Shown: positions 34,467 through 44,255, counted from the first letter of the stretch. The stretch: DNA of 64,000 bases from Comamonas odontotermitis (GCF_014207855.1 NZ_JACHKZ010000012.1:1-64000); one strand, 5' to 3'. Translations and numbers: made by a program. The notes: a model not told the origin generated them from the sequence alone.

Positions 34467-35663
34467 ATGGCCTTATCCACCGATTTCACGCCTCTGTCCC
34501 TGGCAGTGCTGCCCCGCCGCAAGCGCAACTGGCTTATGCGTTTATTGCGGGTTGTATGGATTGCCTTGGCGCTGCTGGCACTTGCAGGTGCCGCAGCGTG
34601 GTGGCAGCTGACCTACCCCGGTGTGACAGCCAGCGCGCTGCCAGCAGCTGCGCAACCGTTGCGCGGCGCAGGTGGCGCCTCGGTGGAACGCCTGCAAGCC
34701 CATGTCAGGGCGCTGAGCGAGAACTTTCCCGGCCGCAGCTTTGACCAGCCCGCACAGCTGGATCTGGCGGCCAACTACATTCACGCCCAGCTGCAAGCCC
34801 TGGGCGCCGCGCCTACTCGCCAGCCGGTGCGGGCGGATGGGCAAACGCCCTACCACAACATCGTTGTGCGCCTGGGCCCCAAAAAAAGCGAGGCAGGAGG
34901 CGATGCGCCGCTCCTCGTGATTGGCGCCCATTACGACACAGCGCGCACCAACGGTGTGGCTGCCGGATCCACACCAGACGCCCGCAGCCACACGCCTGGC
35001 GCGGACGACAATGCAAGCGGCGTTGCCGGATTGCTGGAGCTCGCCCGCCTGTTGGTTGCCCACCCACCCAGGCAGCCCGTGGAGCTGGTTGCTTATACGC
35101 TGGAGGAACCACCCCAGTTCCGCACCCCGCAGATGGGCAGCTACCAGCATGCAGCAACACTGGCCGAGGCCCGCCAGCCGTTGCGCATAATGCTCTCGCT
35201 GGAAATGATCGGCTACTTTGACGACAAACCTGCAAGCCAGCACTACCCAGTGCCTGGCATGGCGGCGATCTACCCCAGCGCTGGCAACTTCCTGGCGCTG
35301 ATCGGGCAGTTAAGCCACTTTGCAGCAACGCGCGAAACCTATGCCCAGATGCTGGGCGGCGCGCAGATCGATGCGGCCGGCACCGCGCCATTATCGGTGC
35401 GCGCACTCAGCGCTCCCGCATCGCTGCGCGGCATCGATTATTCCGACCACCAGAACTACTGGCGCTTTGGCTACCCCGCGCTGATGGTGACGGACACCTC
35501 CTTCATGCGCAATCCGCATTACCATCGCAGCAGCGACACCTGGGACAAGCTGGATTACCGCCGCATGGCGCAGTCGGTGAACGCCGTGCTGGCCGTGGCG
35601 CTGGCCGAGCCTCTGGACCCCGGCCATGGCGTTGTGCCCCTGGCCAGCCAACCATCGCGCTGA
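34467..35663 (+). CDS. M28 family zinc peptidase, membrane-anchored
   Basis: A 398-residue metallopeptidase. A basic N-terminus (RRKRNW) and one hydrophobic segment (WIALALLALAGAAAWW, about 38-53) make it a signal-anchored periplasmic protein. Co-catalytic zinc ligands are visible: His in IGAHYDTA, Asp in PGADDNASGVAG, the glutamate pair near YTLEEPP, a later SLEMIGYF, and His in DYSDHQNYW. This matches M28 aminopeptidases. The substrate is unknown. I chose ATG 34467 (MALSTDF); an upstream start would add residues without homology. Confidence 0.85.
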   Translation: MALSTDFTPLSLAVLPRRKRNWLMRLLRVVWIALALLALAGAAAWWQLTYPGVTASALPAAAQPLRGAGGASVERLQAHVRALSENFPGRSFDQPAQLDLAANYIHAQLQALGAAPTRQPVRADGQTPYHNIVVRLGPKKSEAGGDAPLLVIGAHYDTARTNGVAAGSTPDARSHTPGADDNASGVAGLLELARLLVAHPPRQPVELVAYTLEEPPQFRTPQMGSYQHAATLAEARQPLRIMLSLEMIGYFDDKPASQHYPVPGMAAIYPSAGNFLALIGQLSHFAATRETYAQMLGGAQIDAAGTAPLSVRALSAPASLRGIDYSDHQNYWRFGYPALMVTDTSFMRNPHYHRSSDTWDKLDYRRMAQSVNAVLAVALAEPLDPGHGVVPLASQPSR

Positions 35664-35675
35664 ACTATATTCATA

Positions 35676-35746
35676 GAAAATCGTCTTTGAGCGCATACTC
35701 GTATTGCGCCATTTGCTATCAATTTGATAGTTAAAGTATTTTTCCA
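35676..35746. repeat. Small intergenic repeat, reverse orientation
   Basis: GAGCGCATACTCGTATTGCGCC followed by TTTGCTATCAATTTGATAG. Read on the minus strand it aligns with the ATAGCT...GCGCTT family found elsewhere in the window. It lies between the peptidase gene and the ABC ATPase gene. Confidence 0.5.
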
Positions 35747-35757
35747 AAGCACGCACC

Positions 35758-36771
35758 ATGATTGAGGTACAGAACCTGATCGTTGACTACCCCGGCCACC
35801 GGGCTCTGCATGGCATCAACCTGCGGATTGCCGCAGGTACGGTCACGGCGCTCGTCGGCCCCAATGGCGCGGGCAAATCCACCCTGCTGCGCTGCATGGC
35901 AGGGCTGGAATCACCGCTTGCCGGCAGCGTGCATGTTGCAGGCGTGGATGTGCAGGAAAACCCCCGCCGCGCCCATCAGCACATGGGCTATCTGTCCGAT
36001 TTTTTTGGTCTGTACGAAGCCTTGTCCGTCGCCCAGTGCCTGCAATACGCGGCAGAAAGCCAGGGCCTGAGCCGCCAGGCCGCCGCACAGCGCGTGCACG
36101 CGGTGGCCCAGCAACTGGCGCTGACCGACAAGCTCGGCAATGCGGCGCGCAACCTCTCGCGCGGCCAGCGCCAGCGGGTGGCCATCGGCCAGGCCATCAT
36201 TCACCAGCCGCAGGTACTGCTGCTTGACGAACCTGCCAGCGGGCTTGATCCAGAGGCGCGCGGCAGCCTCTCCGCCCTTTTTCGCCAATTGCATGCCCAG
36301 GGCATGACCCTGATCGTCTCCAGCCATATCCTGAGCGAGCTGGACGAATACTGCACGCACATCCTGTCGATCCGGGAGGGCCGCATCACCAGCCATGAGG
36401 CATTGAACGCTGCGCCGCACACTGGCGGCAGCAGTGCGGCGCAGCCTGGCGAGCTGGTCATGCAGGTGGAGCTGGCGGCACCGCTGGCCGCGGGCTCTGC
36501 CGCATTGGCCGGCTATCGCCTGCTGGATGTACGCACTGCCACCGAGGCCAGCCATACGCTCTGGATTGCCTTGCCCTCCGCCAACAATGCGGAGCGCGTG
36601 CAGTTGCTGCAACAGCTGGTGACCCATGGTGCCCAGGTGCTGAGTTACCACCAGGCCCGCACCAGCCTGCAGGAACGGTACCAGCAAAGCCTGCAGGCCA
36701 GTTCCCGGCACAGGCCTATGGCCGACGTGCCCGGCGTTCCCGCCGATCTTTTTGCCAAGGAGCTGGAATGA
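35758..36771 (+). CDS. ABC transporter ATP-binding protein
   Basis: A 337-residue cytoplasmic ATPase. Walker A is VGPNGAGKSTLL (about residues 35-46), the signature NLSRGQRQRVAIGQ (about 128), Walker B VLLLDEPASGLD and the switch histidine in VSSHILSELD. The last 110 residues form an extra domain without recognised motifs. Its stop overlaps the ATG of the permease gene, so the two form one export-type ABC system of the ABC-2 class. The substrate is unknown. Confidence 0.92.
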   Translation: MIEVQNLIVDYPGHRALHGINLRIAAGTVTALVGPNGAGKSTLLRCMAGLESPLAGSVHVAGVDVQENPRRAHQHMGYLSDFFGLYEALSVAQCLQYAAESQGLSRQAAAQRVHAVAQQLALTDKLGNAARNLSRGQRQRVAIGQAIIHQPQVLLLDEPASGLDPEARGSLSALFRQLHAQGMTLIVSSHILSELDEYCTHILSIREGRITSHEALNAAPHTGGSSAAQPGELVMQVELAAPLAAGSAALAGYRLLDVRTATEASHTLWIALPSANNAERVQLLQQLVTHGAQVLSYHQARTSLQERYQQSLQASSRHRPMADVPGVPADLFAKELE

Positions 36772-38144
36772 ACCCGGAACTGCGCCGCCAGCTCACGCTG
36801 GAACTCACCCCCTCGCGTCTGGTGCTGATGCCCGCCATTCTGCTGCTGATGGCCGTCTGCGTCTTCATGATCGAGCAGCACGAGCCAGTGCTGTACTTGC
36901 ACCGGGGCGCACTGGCCGTCATGGGCCTGCTCGCTGCCTGTGTAGGCACATTCACGGCCCTCTCCAGCATCAATGACGAAGTGAACGAACGCACCTGGGA
37001 TCAGCAGCGCATGAGCGCCATGGATCCCTGGCGCATGGCATGGGGCAAGTTGCTTGGCGGCCCGAGCTACGCCTGGTACGGCGCATTGCTGTGTGCGGGG
37101 GTAGCCCTTGCAAGCGGCGTGCTGCTGGGGCGCACCAGCTACACCTTGCAGACCATACTGCTGTGCGTGCTGGGCATTGGTGCGCTGCACTGCGGGCTGA
37201 TGGCGAGCCGGCTCTATGGCCTGGACCCTGCCAAACCCGCAGGCAACCGCAGCACCTGGGGGCTGGTAGTCATTGTGTTCTTCCTGGTGCAAATGGTTGG
37301 CGGCCTGGTTGTCGGGCTCGATTCTCTGCTCGGAACCCGCGAAATGGTGCGCTGGTGGGGTGTGCCCATGGCAGCCCCGCGCCTGGCGCTGTTTCTGGCA
37401 GCGCTCTCCTTGCTGCTGGGCCTGCTGGCACTGTGGCGCGCCATGGCCATGCAGCTGTCGGTGCCCACCACGCCCTGGGCCTGGGCGCTGGGCAATGCCG
37501 CCGCCTGCATGCTGCTGCTGGGCCTGGTGCCCGACAATACGGCCCGCGTGCTGGGCGCCATTGCTTTGCTGGTGCTCGCCACCTACTATGCCGCGGCCAT
37601 GGACAGCCAGACCGCCCAGCGCTGGCGCAATGTGCTCTACAGCGCACGCCATGGCCAGTGGCGGCGCGTCTGGCAAAGCCTGCCGCTGTGGCCTGTCAGC
37701 TGGTTCATGGCGTTTGCGGTGCTGCTGCCCGCCTATATTCTGTGGAATGCAGACCCGCTGGCGGCACGCGACCGCCTCGGCCCCTTTGTGCTGATGGTGT
37801 TGCTGCACGTGCTGCGCGACTGCGGCATCCATCTGTTCTTTGCGCTGCGCAACAGCTACCGTTCTCCGCTAGGCATGACGATGCTGGTTTTGCTCGTGCT
37901 GGGGGGTATTCTGCCCGCCATCTTCTGGTCCACAGGCCTTGCCCCGCTGTTCGAGCCCCTGTATGGAGCCTTCGGCCGCCCGCTGCACCATGCCATGACG
38001 AACGCACCAAGCCTGGGCTGGCTGGCATGGGCCGGTATGCTGGTGCAGCTGGCGGCAGTAGCCGCTGCAGTGTTATGGCGTTTTGCGCAGATGGCGCCTG
38101 CTGCGCAAGGCACGCAGTGGCCACAGCGGATGTCTGGCGGATAA
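36768..38144 (+). CDS. ABC transporter membrane protein (ABC-2-like)
   Basis: A 458-residue integral membrane protein with about ten to twelve hydrophobic helices, for example RLVLMPAILLLMAVCVFMI and LLVLGGILPAIFW. The ATGA overlap with the ATPase gene implies translational coupling and a functional pair. A cytoplasmic segment (SSINDEVNERTWDQQRMSAMDPWRMAWGK, about 66-94) resembles the coupling region of ABC-2 exporters. No specific subfamily is recognisable. Confidence 0.8.
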   Translation: MNPELRRQLTLELTPSRLVLMPAILLLMAVCVFMIEQHEPVLYLHRGALAVMGLLAACVGTFTALSSINDEVNERTWDQQRMSAMDPWRMAWGKLLGGPSYAWYGALLCAGVALASGVLLGRTSYTLQTILLCVLGIGALHCGLMASRLYGLDPAKPAGNRSTWGLVVIVFFLVQMVGGLVVGLDSLLGTREMVRWWGVPMAAPRLALFLAALSLLLGLLALWRAMAMQLSVPTTPWAWALGNAAACMLLLGLVPDNTARVLGAIALLVLATYYAAAMDSQTAQRWRNVLYSARHGQWRRVWQSLPLWPVSWFMAFAVLLPAYILWNADPLAARDRLGPFVLMVLLHVLRDCGIHLFFALRNSYRSPLGMTMLVLLVLGGILPAIFWSTGLAPLFEPLYGAFGRPLHHAMTNAPSLGWLAWAGMLVQLAAVAAAVLWRFAQMAPAAQGTQWPQRMSGG

Positions 38145-38297
38145 GCGCACCGGGCTACCGTATCGCATGGTGCTGGCATGGCCCGTAGTTGACCACCCTC
38201 CAATCCGCCGTATCGGCTGCTTGATGAATAAAGCGGCCTTCAGCTTTTTCTCGGTGACATTCAATGCTACTTGTTCAATAGCATATATACGACCATC

Positions 38298-38792
38298 TCA
38301 GAATGCCGAAGACTGGCCCTCGGCGGCTTTGGCCGCCTGCCGCAGCGGATGAAAATTCAGCAGTCGGGTTGCCATCATGGTCTCGATCATGAAGCAGCAC
38401 AGCGCCGACACAAAACTCACCACCCCAAGGCCAAAGCTGATCATGGCCGCCATCGACCACGCCCGTGCGTCGATTTCTGCTGCCGCCGTCTGGCCGATGA
38501 ACAGCAGGATGATGGTCAGCGCAATCAGCGCGCCGCACCCTGTCAGCAGCCCGATGCAGACATTGGCCAGACGCCCGCGACGGCGCAGAAAACCCAGCTC
38601 CAGCATGGAGCGCTGGATGTAATCCGCATCCTTGGAAGCGCTCATGCGGTCTTCCAGCACACGGCCTCGGTCAATGATGCGCGCCAGTCGCCCGGCCACA
38701 GCGCCAATCATCCCGGCCACGCCGGTCAAAAAGAAAACAGGGGCCACAGCGAGCTGGATGCTGTGGGTGATATTGCTGACGTCGATGGCCAT
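38298..38792 (-). CDS. DUF2721 family membrane protein
   Basis: A protein of about 164 residues with three hydrophobic helices. It has the DUF2721 pattern ITHSIQLAVAPVFFLTGVAGMIGAVAGRLARIIDRGRVLE at the N-terminus and LGFLRRRGRLANVCIGLLT in the middle. The family has no known function. I start at ATG 38792 (MAIDVSN) because family members begin just before this motif; the frame is open 20 codons further upstream. It is convergent with the ABC permease gene. Confidence 0.85.
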   Translation of the reverse strand: MAIDVSNITHSIQLAVAPVFFLTGVAGMIGAVAGRLARIIDRGRVLEDRMSASKDADYIQRSMLELGFLRRRGRLANVCIGLLTGCGALIALTIILLFIGQTAAAEIDARAWSMAAMISFGLGVVSFVSALCCFMIETMMATRLLNFHPLRQAAKAAEGQSSAF

Positions 38793-39027
38793 GGTTGCGA
38801 TAAAAACTAAGGGAAAACCAGTATTGCCAAATGATTTTAAAGACGAAGGCAATACCTGTCTCAGCTATCGCAAGAAATGGGCCAGATAACGAGGCACCAA
38901 AGTGGTGCCTAAACGACGTCCTCTGCCCTGCCTGAAAGAAATTGGCGGCCCAATACCATCCATTCTGCATCGACAGCTACAAATTAGATAGCAATCAGCG
39001 CAATCTCTCATGACGGGGAGTGCAGCT

Positions 39028-39249
39028 TCAATAGTGCGGCGGCAGCTCATCGCGCAGATTGCGCACGCTGGCGCCGCCTCCTTGCTCGGGCAGGCGCTGC
39101 TGCAGATCCAGCAGCATTTGCTGCAGGCGGTCAATCTGTTGCTGCTGTTTGTAGATCGTCAGGTTCAGATCCTCCAGCAGGTCTTCGGCGTAGGCCGATT
39201 TGATCTCCAGCGCCTCAACACGGGCCTGGAGCTGTTCGGTAGTGGGCAT
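39028..39249 (-). CDS. slyX: SlyX family protein
   Basis: A 73-residue coiled-coil protein. The heptad region LQARVEALEIKSAYAEDLLEDLNLTIYKQQQQIDRLQQML is followed by the typical SlyX end LPPHY. Its role is unknown; in enterobacteria it lies beside slyD. AGGAG stands five bases upstream of the chosen ATG (39249). It follows the aminotransferase gene on the same strand with a gap of about 90 bases. Confidence 0.9.
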   Translation of the reverse strand: MPTTEQLQARVEALEIKSAYAEDLLEDLNLTIYKQQQQIDRLQQMLLDLQQRLPEQGGGASVRNLRDELPPHY

Positions 39250-39322
39250 GGCAACTCCTGGAAGTACGTCTCGGAACAATAACGCCGGAGTGTGAAACCT
39301 CACACACCGGCGTCAGGAACGA

Positions 39323-39339
39323 AACGTGTTTACGAAATC
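39323..39339 (+). repeat. Isolated MITE-end-like sequence
   Basis: AACGTGTTTACGAAATC matches 15 of 17 bases of the terminal repeat of the MITE-like element (AACGTGTTTACGATCTC). No second end is seen nearby, and it abuts the stop codon of the aminotransferase gene. It could be a decayed end or a chance match. Confidence 0.35.
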
Positions 39340-40534
39340 AGAACGCCTTGGCCAGGCGCGCCATGCCTTCTTCGATCTTGGGAATATCCGCCGTGGCAAA
39401 GGACAGGCGCAGGGTCGATGGATCGGGGTTCTGCGCAAAGAACGGCGTGCCGGGCACGAAGGCCACGCCCTGCTCGATGGCTCGCTTGGCCAGAGCGTTG
39501 CCGTCCTTTTCCTGGCCGTTGGCTCCCGTCAGTTGCACCCAGATGAACATACCGCCTTGGGGCTGCACAAAGCGCACCGCATCGCCCAGGTGGCTGCGCA
39601 GTGCATCGCCCATGGCCTTGCTGCGTGCAGCGTAGGTGGTCCGCACGCGCGCCAGGGTGGCTGGCATGCGGCCTGCCTTGAGGTACTGGGCAGCAGTGGC
39701 CTGCGCGAAGGTGCTGGTGTGCGCATCGCTGAACTGCTTGCACATCACACACTTGGCCAGCAGCTCGGCTGGGGCGATCAACCAGCCCAGGCGCAGGCCG
39801 GGGCTGAGCACCTTGCTCATGCTGCCGCAGTGCGCAAGATACTCGCGGCTGCCCGGCACGCTGTGGGAGAGCGCCAGCATGCTGGGGGGCGGGGGCGCGT
39901 CAAAGTACAGGTCGCCATAGGGATCGTCCTCCACCACCAGGGTCTGGTGGCGCACGGCCATCTCCAGCACCTGCTTGCGACGCTCCAGGCTCAGCAGTGC
40001 ACCGCTGGGGTTGCCAAAGGTGGGCACCAGGTACACGAGCTTGGGCTTGTGCTGGGCGATCAGCCGCTCCAGCTCTTCGGTGATCACGCCATGTTCATCG
40101 ATCGGCGCACTGATGACTTCAGCCCCGTAGAGGCGGAAACACTGGATGGTGGCGAGAAAGGTCGGCCCTTCGACAATCACCTTGTCGCCTGGCGAGATCA
40201 TGGTCTTTCCCAGCAGATCCAGGGCCTGCTGGCTTCCGGTGGTGGTGATCAGCTGCTCGGGCGCGAGATTTTGCACGCCCTTGCCCGCCATGAAACTGGC
40301 AATCTGCTCACGAAACGGCTGGTAGCCTTCGGTGGCGCCATACTGCAATGCCGCACCGGGCTCTTCCTTCAAGGCGGCGTTCGCCGCCTGCTGTACGCCA
40401 TCCACATCGAACATGGCGGCATCTGGAAAGCCCCCGGCAAAGCTGATGATGCCGGGCTTGCCCAGCAGCTTGAACAGTTCACGAATGGCGGAAGTCTCGA
40501 CATTGTCGAGGCGAGAGGCGAAACGCAGTGTCAT
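39338..40534 (-). CDS. PLP-dependent aminotransferase, class I/II (2-aminoadipate/valine-type)
   Basis: A 398-residue fold-type I aminotransferase. Substrate- and cofactor-binding segments include ISFAGGFPDAAMFD, YGATEGYQPFREQI, TTTGSQQALDLLGK, YLVPTFGNPSGALLS and VVEDDPYGDLYF. The PLP lysine is in HCGSMSKVLSPGLRLGW (about residue 245). The group includes 2-aminoadipate and multi-substrate branched/aromatic aminotransferases; specificity is not readable here. The ATG at 40534 (MTLRF) is chosen over one five codons upstream. slyX lies downstream on the same strand. Confidence 0.9.
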   Translation of the reverse strand: MTLRFASRLDNVETSAIRELFKLLGKPGIISFAGGFPDAAMFDVDGVQQAANAALKEEPGAALQYGATEGYQPFREQIASFMAGKGVQNLAPEQLITTTGSQQALDLLGKTMISPGDKVIVEGPTFLATIQCFRLYGAEVISAPIDEHGVITEELERLIAQHKPKLVYLVPTFGNPSGALLSLERRKQVLEMAVRHQTLVVEDDPYGDLYFDAPPPPSMLALSHSVPGSREYLAHCGSMSKVLSPGLRLGWLIAPAELLAKCVMCKQFSDAHTSTFAQATAAQYLKAGRMPATLARVRTTYAARSKAMGDALRSHLGDAVRFVQPQGGMFIWVQLTGANGQEKDGNALAKRAIEQGVAFVPGTPFFAQNPDPSTLRLSFATADIPKIEEGMARLAKAF

Positions 40535-40838
40535 GGAGCTTTCTCTCAAGAATCAAAAACAGGGCAGTCCGGCACCAGCGCCAGCAGCCCTACCACAGGG
40601 CCAAGGTGCCCGGCTTTGGCAACTCCTGCCATTTTGCAGCTTTTTGCCACCCACCGGCGTCGCTCTGGCATCCGTCGGCAGCCAGTTGAGTGCCTGCGCG
40701 TCACATCGGTGTTGGTTTTGAACAGGTTCTTGGGTTTTGCACGCCCGCGCATCGTCTATGCTTGCAGCCAGACAGATTCTGCAGACGGGAGCACCCGTTG
40801 TGCAGCCACAGAGCCTACGCCCCCTGGGCACGAATGAC
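40535..40838. other. 304-base gap without recognisable features
   Basis: Lies between the divergent aminotransferase and DUF4105 genes, so both promoters should be here. I see no strong -35/-10 pair, hairpin or repeat. Confidence 0.5.
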
Positions 40839-41876
40839 ATGCGGATAGCCGGTTTCTTTTTTGCCATTGCCAAACTGATCGCCTCACTGCTGATGCTGGC
40901 AGGCGTGGTCTGGGCCTGTGGGGCTCTGTGGTTTCAGTTGGCGCAAACGGTCAAATCGGGCTCGGCGCGCGGCCTGATCCTGGGCGTATGGGTCGGCGTT
41001 GGCCTCTACAGCATCTATCTGCTGTGGCAGCATCGGGCACCCAAGGGCCTGCTGATCTATGGTGTGCTGCTGGGCGCCATTCTGGTGTGGTGGAGCACCA
41101 TCCACCCCTCCAACACGCGCCGTTGGGCGCCCGATGTGACGCAACAGCTCTCCGGCAGCATCAGCGGCGACATCGCCACGCTGCACAATGTCCGCAACTT
41201 TGACTGGCAGACCGCCACCCGCGCCACGCCGCGCTGGGAAGACCGCAGCTATGACCTGAACCAGCTGGTATCGGTGGACATGGCGACCTCGTACTGGATG
41301 GGCCCAGCCATTGCCCATACCCTGGTGTCCTTTGGCTTTGACGATGGCAAGGGCCCGCGCAGATACCTGACGTTCTCGGTCGAAATCCGCAAGGAGGCTG
41401 GCGAGTCTTTCTCAGCGATTGGTGGCTTCTTCAAGCAGTTCGAGCTGAGCCTGGTCGCCGCCGAAGAGCGCGACATTCTGCGCGTGCGCAGCAATCTGCG
41501 CGGCGAGGAGGTGTATCTCTACAGCATTCAGATGCCGCGCGCGGCCATGCGCTCGCTGTTTGCCGCCTATGTCGACAAGGCCAATGCCCTGGTGGAGGCG
41601 CCTGCGTTCTACCACACGGTATTTGCCAATTGCACCACCATTGTGTTCGACATGGTGCGCAGCATTGTCCCAGGCCTGCCGCTCGATTGGCGCCTGCTGG
41701 CCAGCGGCTACCTGCCGCAGTATGTAGACAGCCTGGGCGCGCTGGCGCGCACCCATGATTTCGAGGCGCTGCGCGGTGCAGCCCACATCAATGACCGCGC
41801 CCAGGCAGCGCTGCCAGGCGAGGATTTTTCAGCAGCCATTCGCAAAGGCGTACCGCAGGCCCCCGCCTTGCCTTGA
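40839..41876 (+). CDS. DUF4105 domain membrane protein
   Basis: A 345-residue protein with three N-terminal hydrophobic helices (IAKLIASLLMLAGVVWACGALWF, LILGVWVGVGLYSIYLLW and LLIYGVLLGAILVWW). A periplasmic DUF4105 domain follows and contains AHTLVSFGFDDG, LTFSVEIRKEAGESFS, AFYHTVFANCTTIVFDM and LPLDWRLLASGYLPQYVD. The conserved NCT cysteine suggests a papain-like fold, but no activity is known for the family. The ATG at 40839 is taken as start because it directly precedes the first helix. Confidence 0.85.
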   Translation: MRIAGFFFAIAKLIASLLMLAGVVWACGALWFQLAQTVKSGSARGLILGVWVGVGLYSIYLLWQHRAPKGLLIYGVLLGAILVWWSTIHPSNTRRWAPDVTQQLSGSISGDIATLHNVRNFDWQTATRATPRWEDRSYDLNQLVSVDMATSYWMGPAIAHTLVSFGFDDGKGPRRYLTFSVEIRKEAGESFSAIGGFFKQFELSLVAAEERDILRVRSNLRGEEVYLYSIQMPRAAMRSLFAAYVDKANALVEAPAFYHTVFANCTTIVFDMVRSIVPGLPLDWRLLASGYLPQYVDSLGALARTHDFEALRGAAHINDRAQAALPGEDFSAAIRKGVPQAPALP

Positions 41877-41937
41877 GCCGGGATGTGATTCCTGACGCGC
41901 AGCAAGACCAGGACTCTTATCCGGCCGCGCAGTCGCA

Positions 41938-43392
41938 TCAGATACTTTCCAGCAGCGGGCTGCGCAACTGGCTGTAGCCGCTGGCCTCGTCATAGGCGTG
42001 GCCCAGCTGCAGCACCGGCCAATCTGCGCGCAACCCACCCACGATCTGGATGCCGGCCGGCAACCCCTGGGCGTTGATGCCCGCAGGTACGGCAAGCGCG
42101 GGCAGGCCCGCCATGGTCGCGGCAATCACGACCTCCATCCAGCGGTGGTAGGTGTCCATCTCTCGCTCGCCCACCGTGTGCGGCCAGTCCAGCTCCACTG
42201 CAAAAGGATAGACCTGGGTGCAGGGCATCACCAGGTAATCAAAGCGCTCCAGCAAGCCCTGCAACTGCAGGTACCAGCTGCTGCGCACCTTGGCGGCCTC
42301 ATAGATACGCATGCCCGACAGGCGCATTCCGCGCTCGATCTCCCACACCGCTTCGGGCTTGAGCAGGCTGCGCTTGGCCGGATCGGTGTAGAGCGCCAGG
42401 TTGCCACCTGCCACCTGCAGGCTGCGCAGATCGAGCCAGGCCTCCCACAATTGCTCCAGATCAAAGTCGAGCACGGCAGGCTCGACCACAGCACCCAGGC
42501 TGCGAAAGTGCTCCAGCGCCGCCTCCTGCTGTGCCAGCAGGCCGGGCTCCATGGCCAGGTGGCCGCCCCAGTCGCCCAGCCACCCGATGTGGGCACCCTG
42601 AAAATCGCGCTCCAGGCCTTCCACCGGAAAAGCACCCGCAGGCCACTCGCGCGCCAGCGGGGTGCGGGCGTCCCCTCCCGCCATCACCTGCATCTGCAGG
42701 GCCAGATCGGGCACATTGCGGGCCATGGGGCCGTTGGTGCTGTATTGCTGCAGGAACAGCTCCTCAGCCGGGCCGTAAGGCACTGCTCCCAGCGATGGCC
42801 GAAAGCCATACACGTTGTTGAAGGCGGCCGGAGTGCGCAGCGAGCCCATCATGTCCGAGCCATCGGCAAACGGCAGCATATGCAGGGCAGTGGCCACCGC
42901 CGCGCCGCCCGAACTGCCCCCGGCAGACCGCGTGGGCACCCAGGCATTGCGTGTGGCGCCATACACCGGGTTGTAGGTATGGCCACCGAGTCCGAATTCC
43001 GGCGAATTGGTGCGGCCGACAAACACCGCACCGCTGGCGCGCATGCGTTCAAAGTGGATGGCGTCGGCCTCTGACACCTGGCCCACGAACAGCGGCGAAC
43101 CCCGGGTCGTCACCATGCCCTGCACCGGCAGAATGTCCTTGGGCGCCTGCGGAATACCGTGCAGCAACCCGCGCGAGCAGCCTTGCGCCATCTCCAGATC
43201 CAGCCGCTGCGCCTGGGCAAGCAGGGTTTCACGGTCTTGCAAGGCAACAATGGCATTGACTTGCGGGTTGAGCGCATCGATCTGCGCCAGGTAGGCATGC
43301 AGCACTTCCACGCAAGAGACTTTGCGCGCATGGATGGCTGCAGACAGCGCAACACCCGATAAGTCGGTGATCTGGGCAGGCAGGTTGGGCAT
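41938..43392 (-). CDS. Amidase (amidase signature family)
   Basis: A 484-residue amidase-signature enzyme. The Ser-cisSer-Lys triad is visible: Lys in APKDILPVQG (about residue 85) and the two serines in TRSAGGSSGGAAVATAL (about 160). GRTNSPEFGLGG and NPVYGATRNAW support the family. One segment reads DGSDMMGSLRTPA where most members have DGxGSIRxPA, a mild divergence. AAGGAG stands six bases before the ATG at 43392. The substrate is unknown, and no operon partner is adjacent. Confidence 0.9.
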   Translation of the reverse strand: MPNLPAQITDLSGVALSAAIHARKVSCVEVLHAYLAQIDALNPQVNAIVALQDRETLLAQAQRLDLEMAQGCSRGLLHGIPQAPKDILPVQGMVTTRGSPLFVGQVSEADAIHFERMRASGAVFVGRTNSPEFGLGGHTYNPVYGATRNAWVPTRSAGGSSGGAAVATALHMLPFADGSDMMGSLRTPAAFNNVYGFRPSLGAVPYGPAEELFLQQYSTNGPMARNVPDLALQMQVMAGGDARTPLAREWPAGAFPVEGLERDFQGAHIGWLGDWGGHLAMEPGLLAQQEAALEHFRSLGAVVEPAVLDFDLEQLWEAWLDLRSLQVAGGNLALYTDPAKRSLLKPEAVWEIERGMRLSGMRIYEAAKVRSSWYLQLQGLLERFDYLVMPCTQVYPFAVELDWPHTVGEREMDTYHRWMEVVIAATMAGLPALAVPAGINAQGLPAGIQIVGGLRADWPVLQLGHAYDEASGYSQLRSPLLESI

Positions 43393-43599
43393 GGCGGCTC
43401 CTTGAAGGCTTTGCCCCCATACTAACCAGCGCATACAAATCCCCGGCAAGCCCGCTGTCGCCTCCGCGCATGGCGATAATCGCAGTCAAACCCATCAACG
43501 ACTGATGCAGATCAGGCGCAGGCAGGATGCTTGCATGCCAGAGGCGCTCCCTGGGCACCCTGGCTTTGCGCAAGAACATGCATTAAAACAAGTTGCCCC

Positions 43600-44253
43600 A
43601 TGAAGACCGCCGATATCGAACCGTTTTTTGCCACGCTGAAAGCTGCCAACCCCTCGCCGCAGACCGAGCTGGAATACACCTCGGTGTTCGAGCTGCTCAC
43701 CGCCGTGCTGCTGTCGGCACAGGCCACCGATGTGGGCGTGAACAAGGCCACGCGCAAGCTCTTTCCCGTGGCCAACACGCCGCAGGCCATTCTGGACCTG
43801 GGCCTCGAAGGCCTGGAGAACCGTATCAAGACCATTGGCCTGTACCGCAGCAAGGCCAAGCACCTGATGGAAACCTGCCGCATGCTGGTCACCCTGCACG
43901 CAGGCAAGGTGCCAGACACCCGCGAAGCGCTGGAGGCCCTGCCGGGTGTGGGTCGCAAGACGGCCAATGTGGTGCTGAACGTGGCATTTGGCCAGCCCAC
44001 CATGGCGGTCGATACGCACATCTTCCGCGTCGGCAATCGAACGGGCCTGGCCCCCGGCAAGAATCCGCTGGAAGTGGAAAAGCAGCTGATGAAACGCGTA
44101 CCCGCTGAATACGCCGTCGACTCGCACCACTGGTTGATTCTGTTGGGCCGCTATGTGTGCCAGGCACGCAAACCGCGTTGCTGGGAATGCGTGGTAGCGC
44201 CCTACTGCGACTTCACGCCAAAGACACCCGCACCGGTGCCGGGCAAGCGCTAA
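43600..44253 (+). CDS. nth: Endonuclease III
   Basis: DNA glycosylase/AP lyase of 217 residues that removes oxidised pyrimidines. The helix-hairpin-helix LPGVGRKTANVVLN contains the catalytic lysine, and VDTHIFRVGNR contains the catalytic aspartate. The C-terminal four-cysteine cluster C-x6-C-x2-C-x5-C (CQARKPRCWECVVAPYC) binds [4Fe-4S]. The ATG at 43600 gives the normal length. The 3' flank carries one of the ATAGCT/GCGCTT repeats. Confidence 0.96.
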   Translation: MKTADIEPFFATLKAANPSPQTELEYTSVFELLTAVLLSAQATDVGVNKATRKLFPVANTPQAILDLGLEGLENRIKTIGLYRSKAKHLMETCRMLVTLHAGKVPDTREALEALPGVGRKTANVVLNVAFGQPTMAVDTHIFRVGNRTGLAPGKNPLEVEKQLMKRVPAEYAVDSHHWLILLGRYVCQARKPRCWECVVAPYCDFTPKTPAPVPGKR

Positions 44254-44255
44254 TA

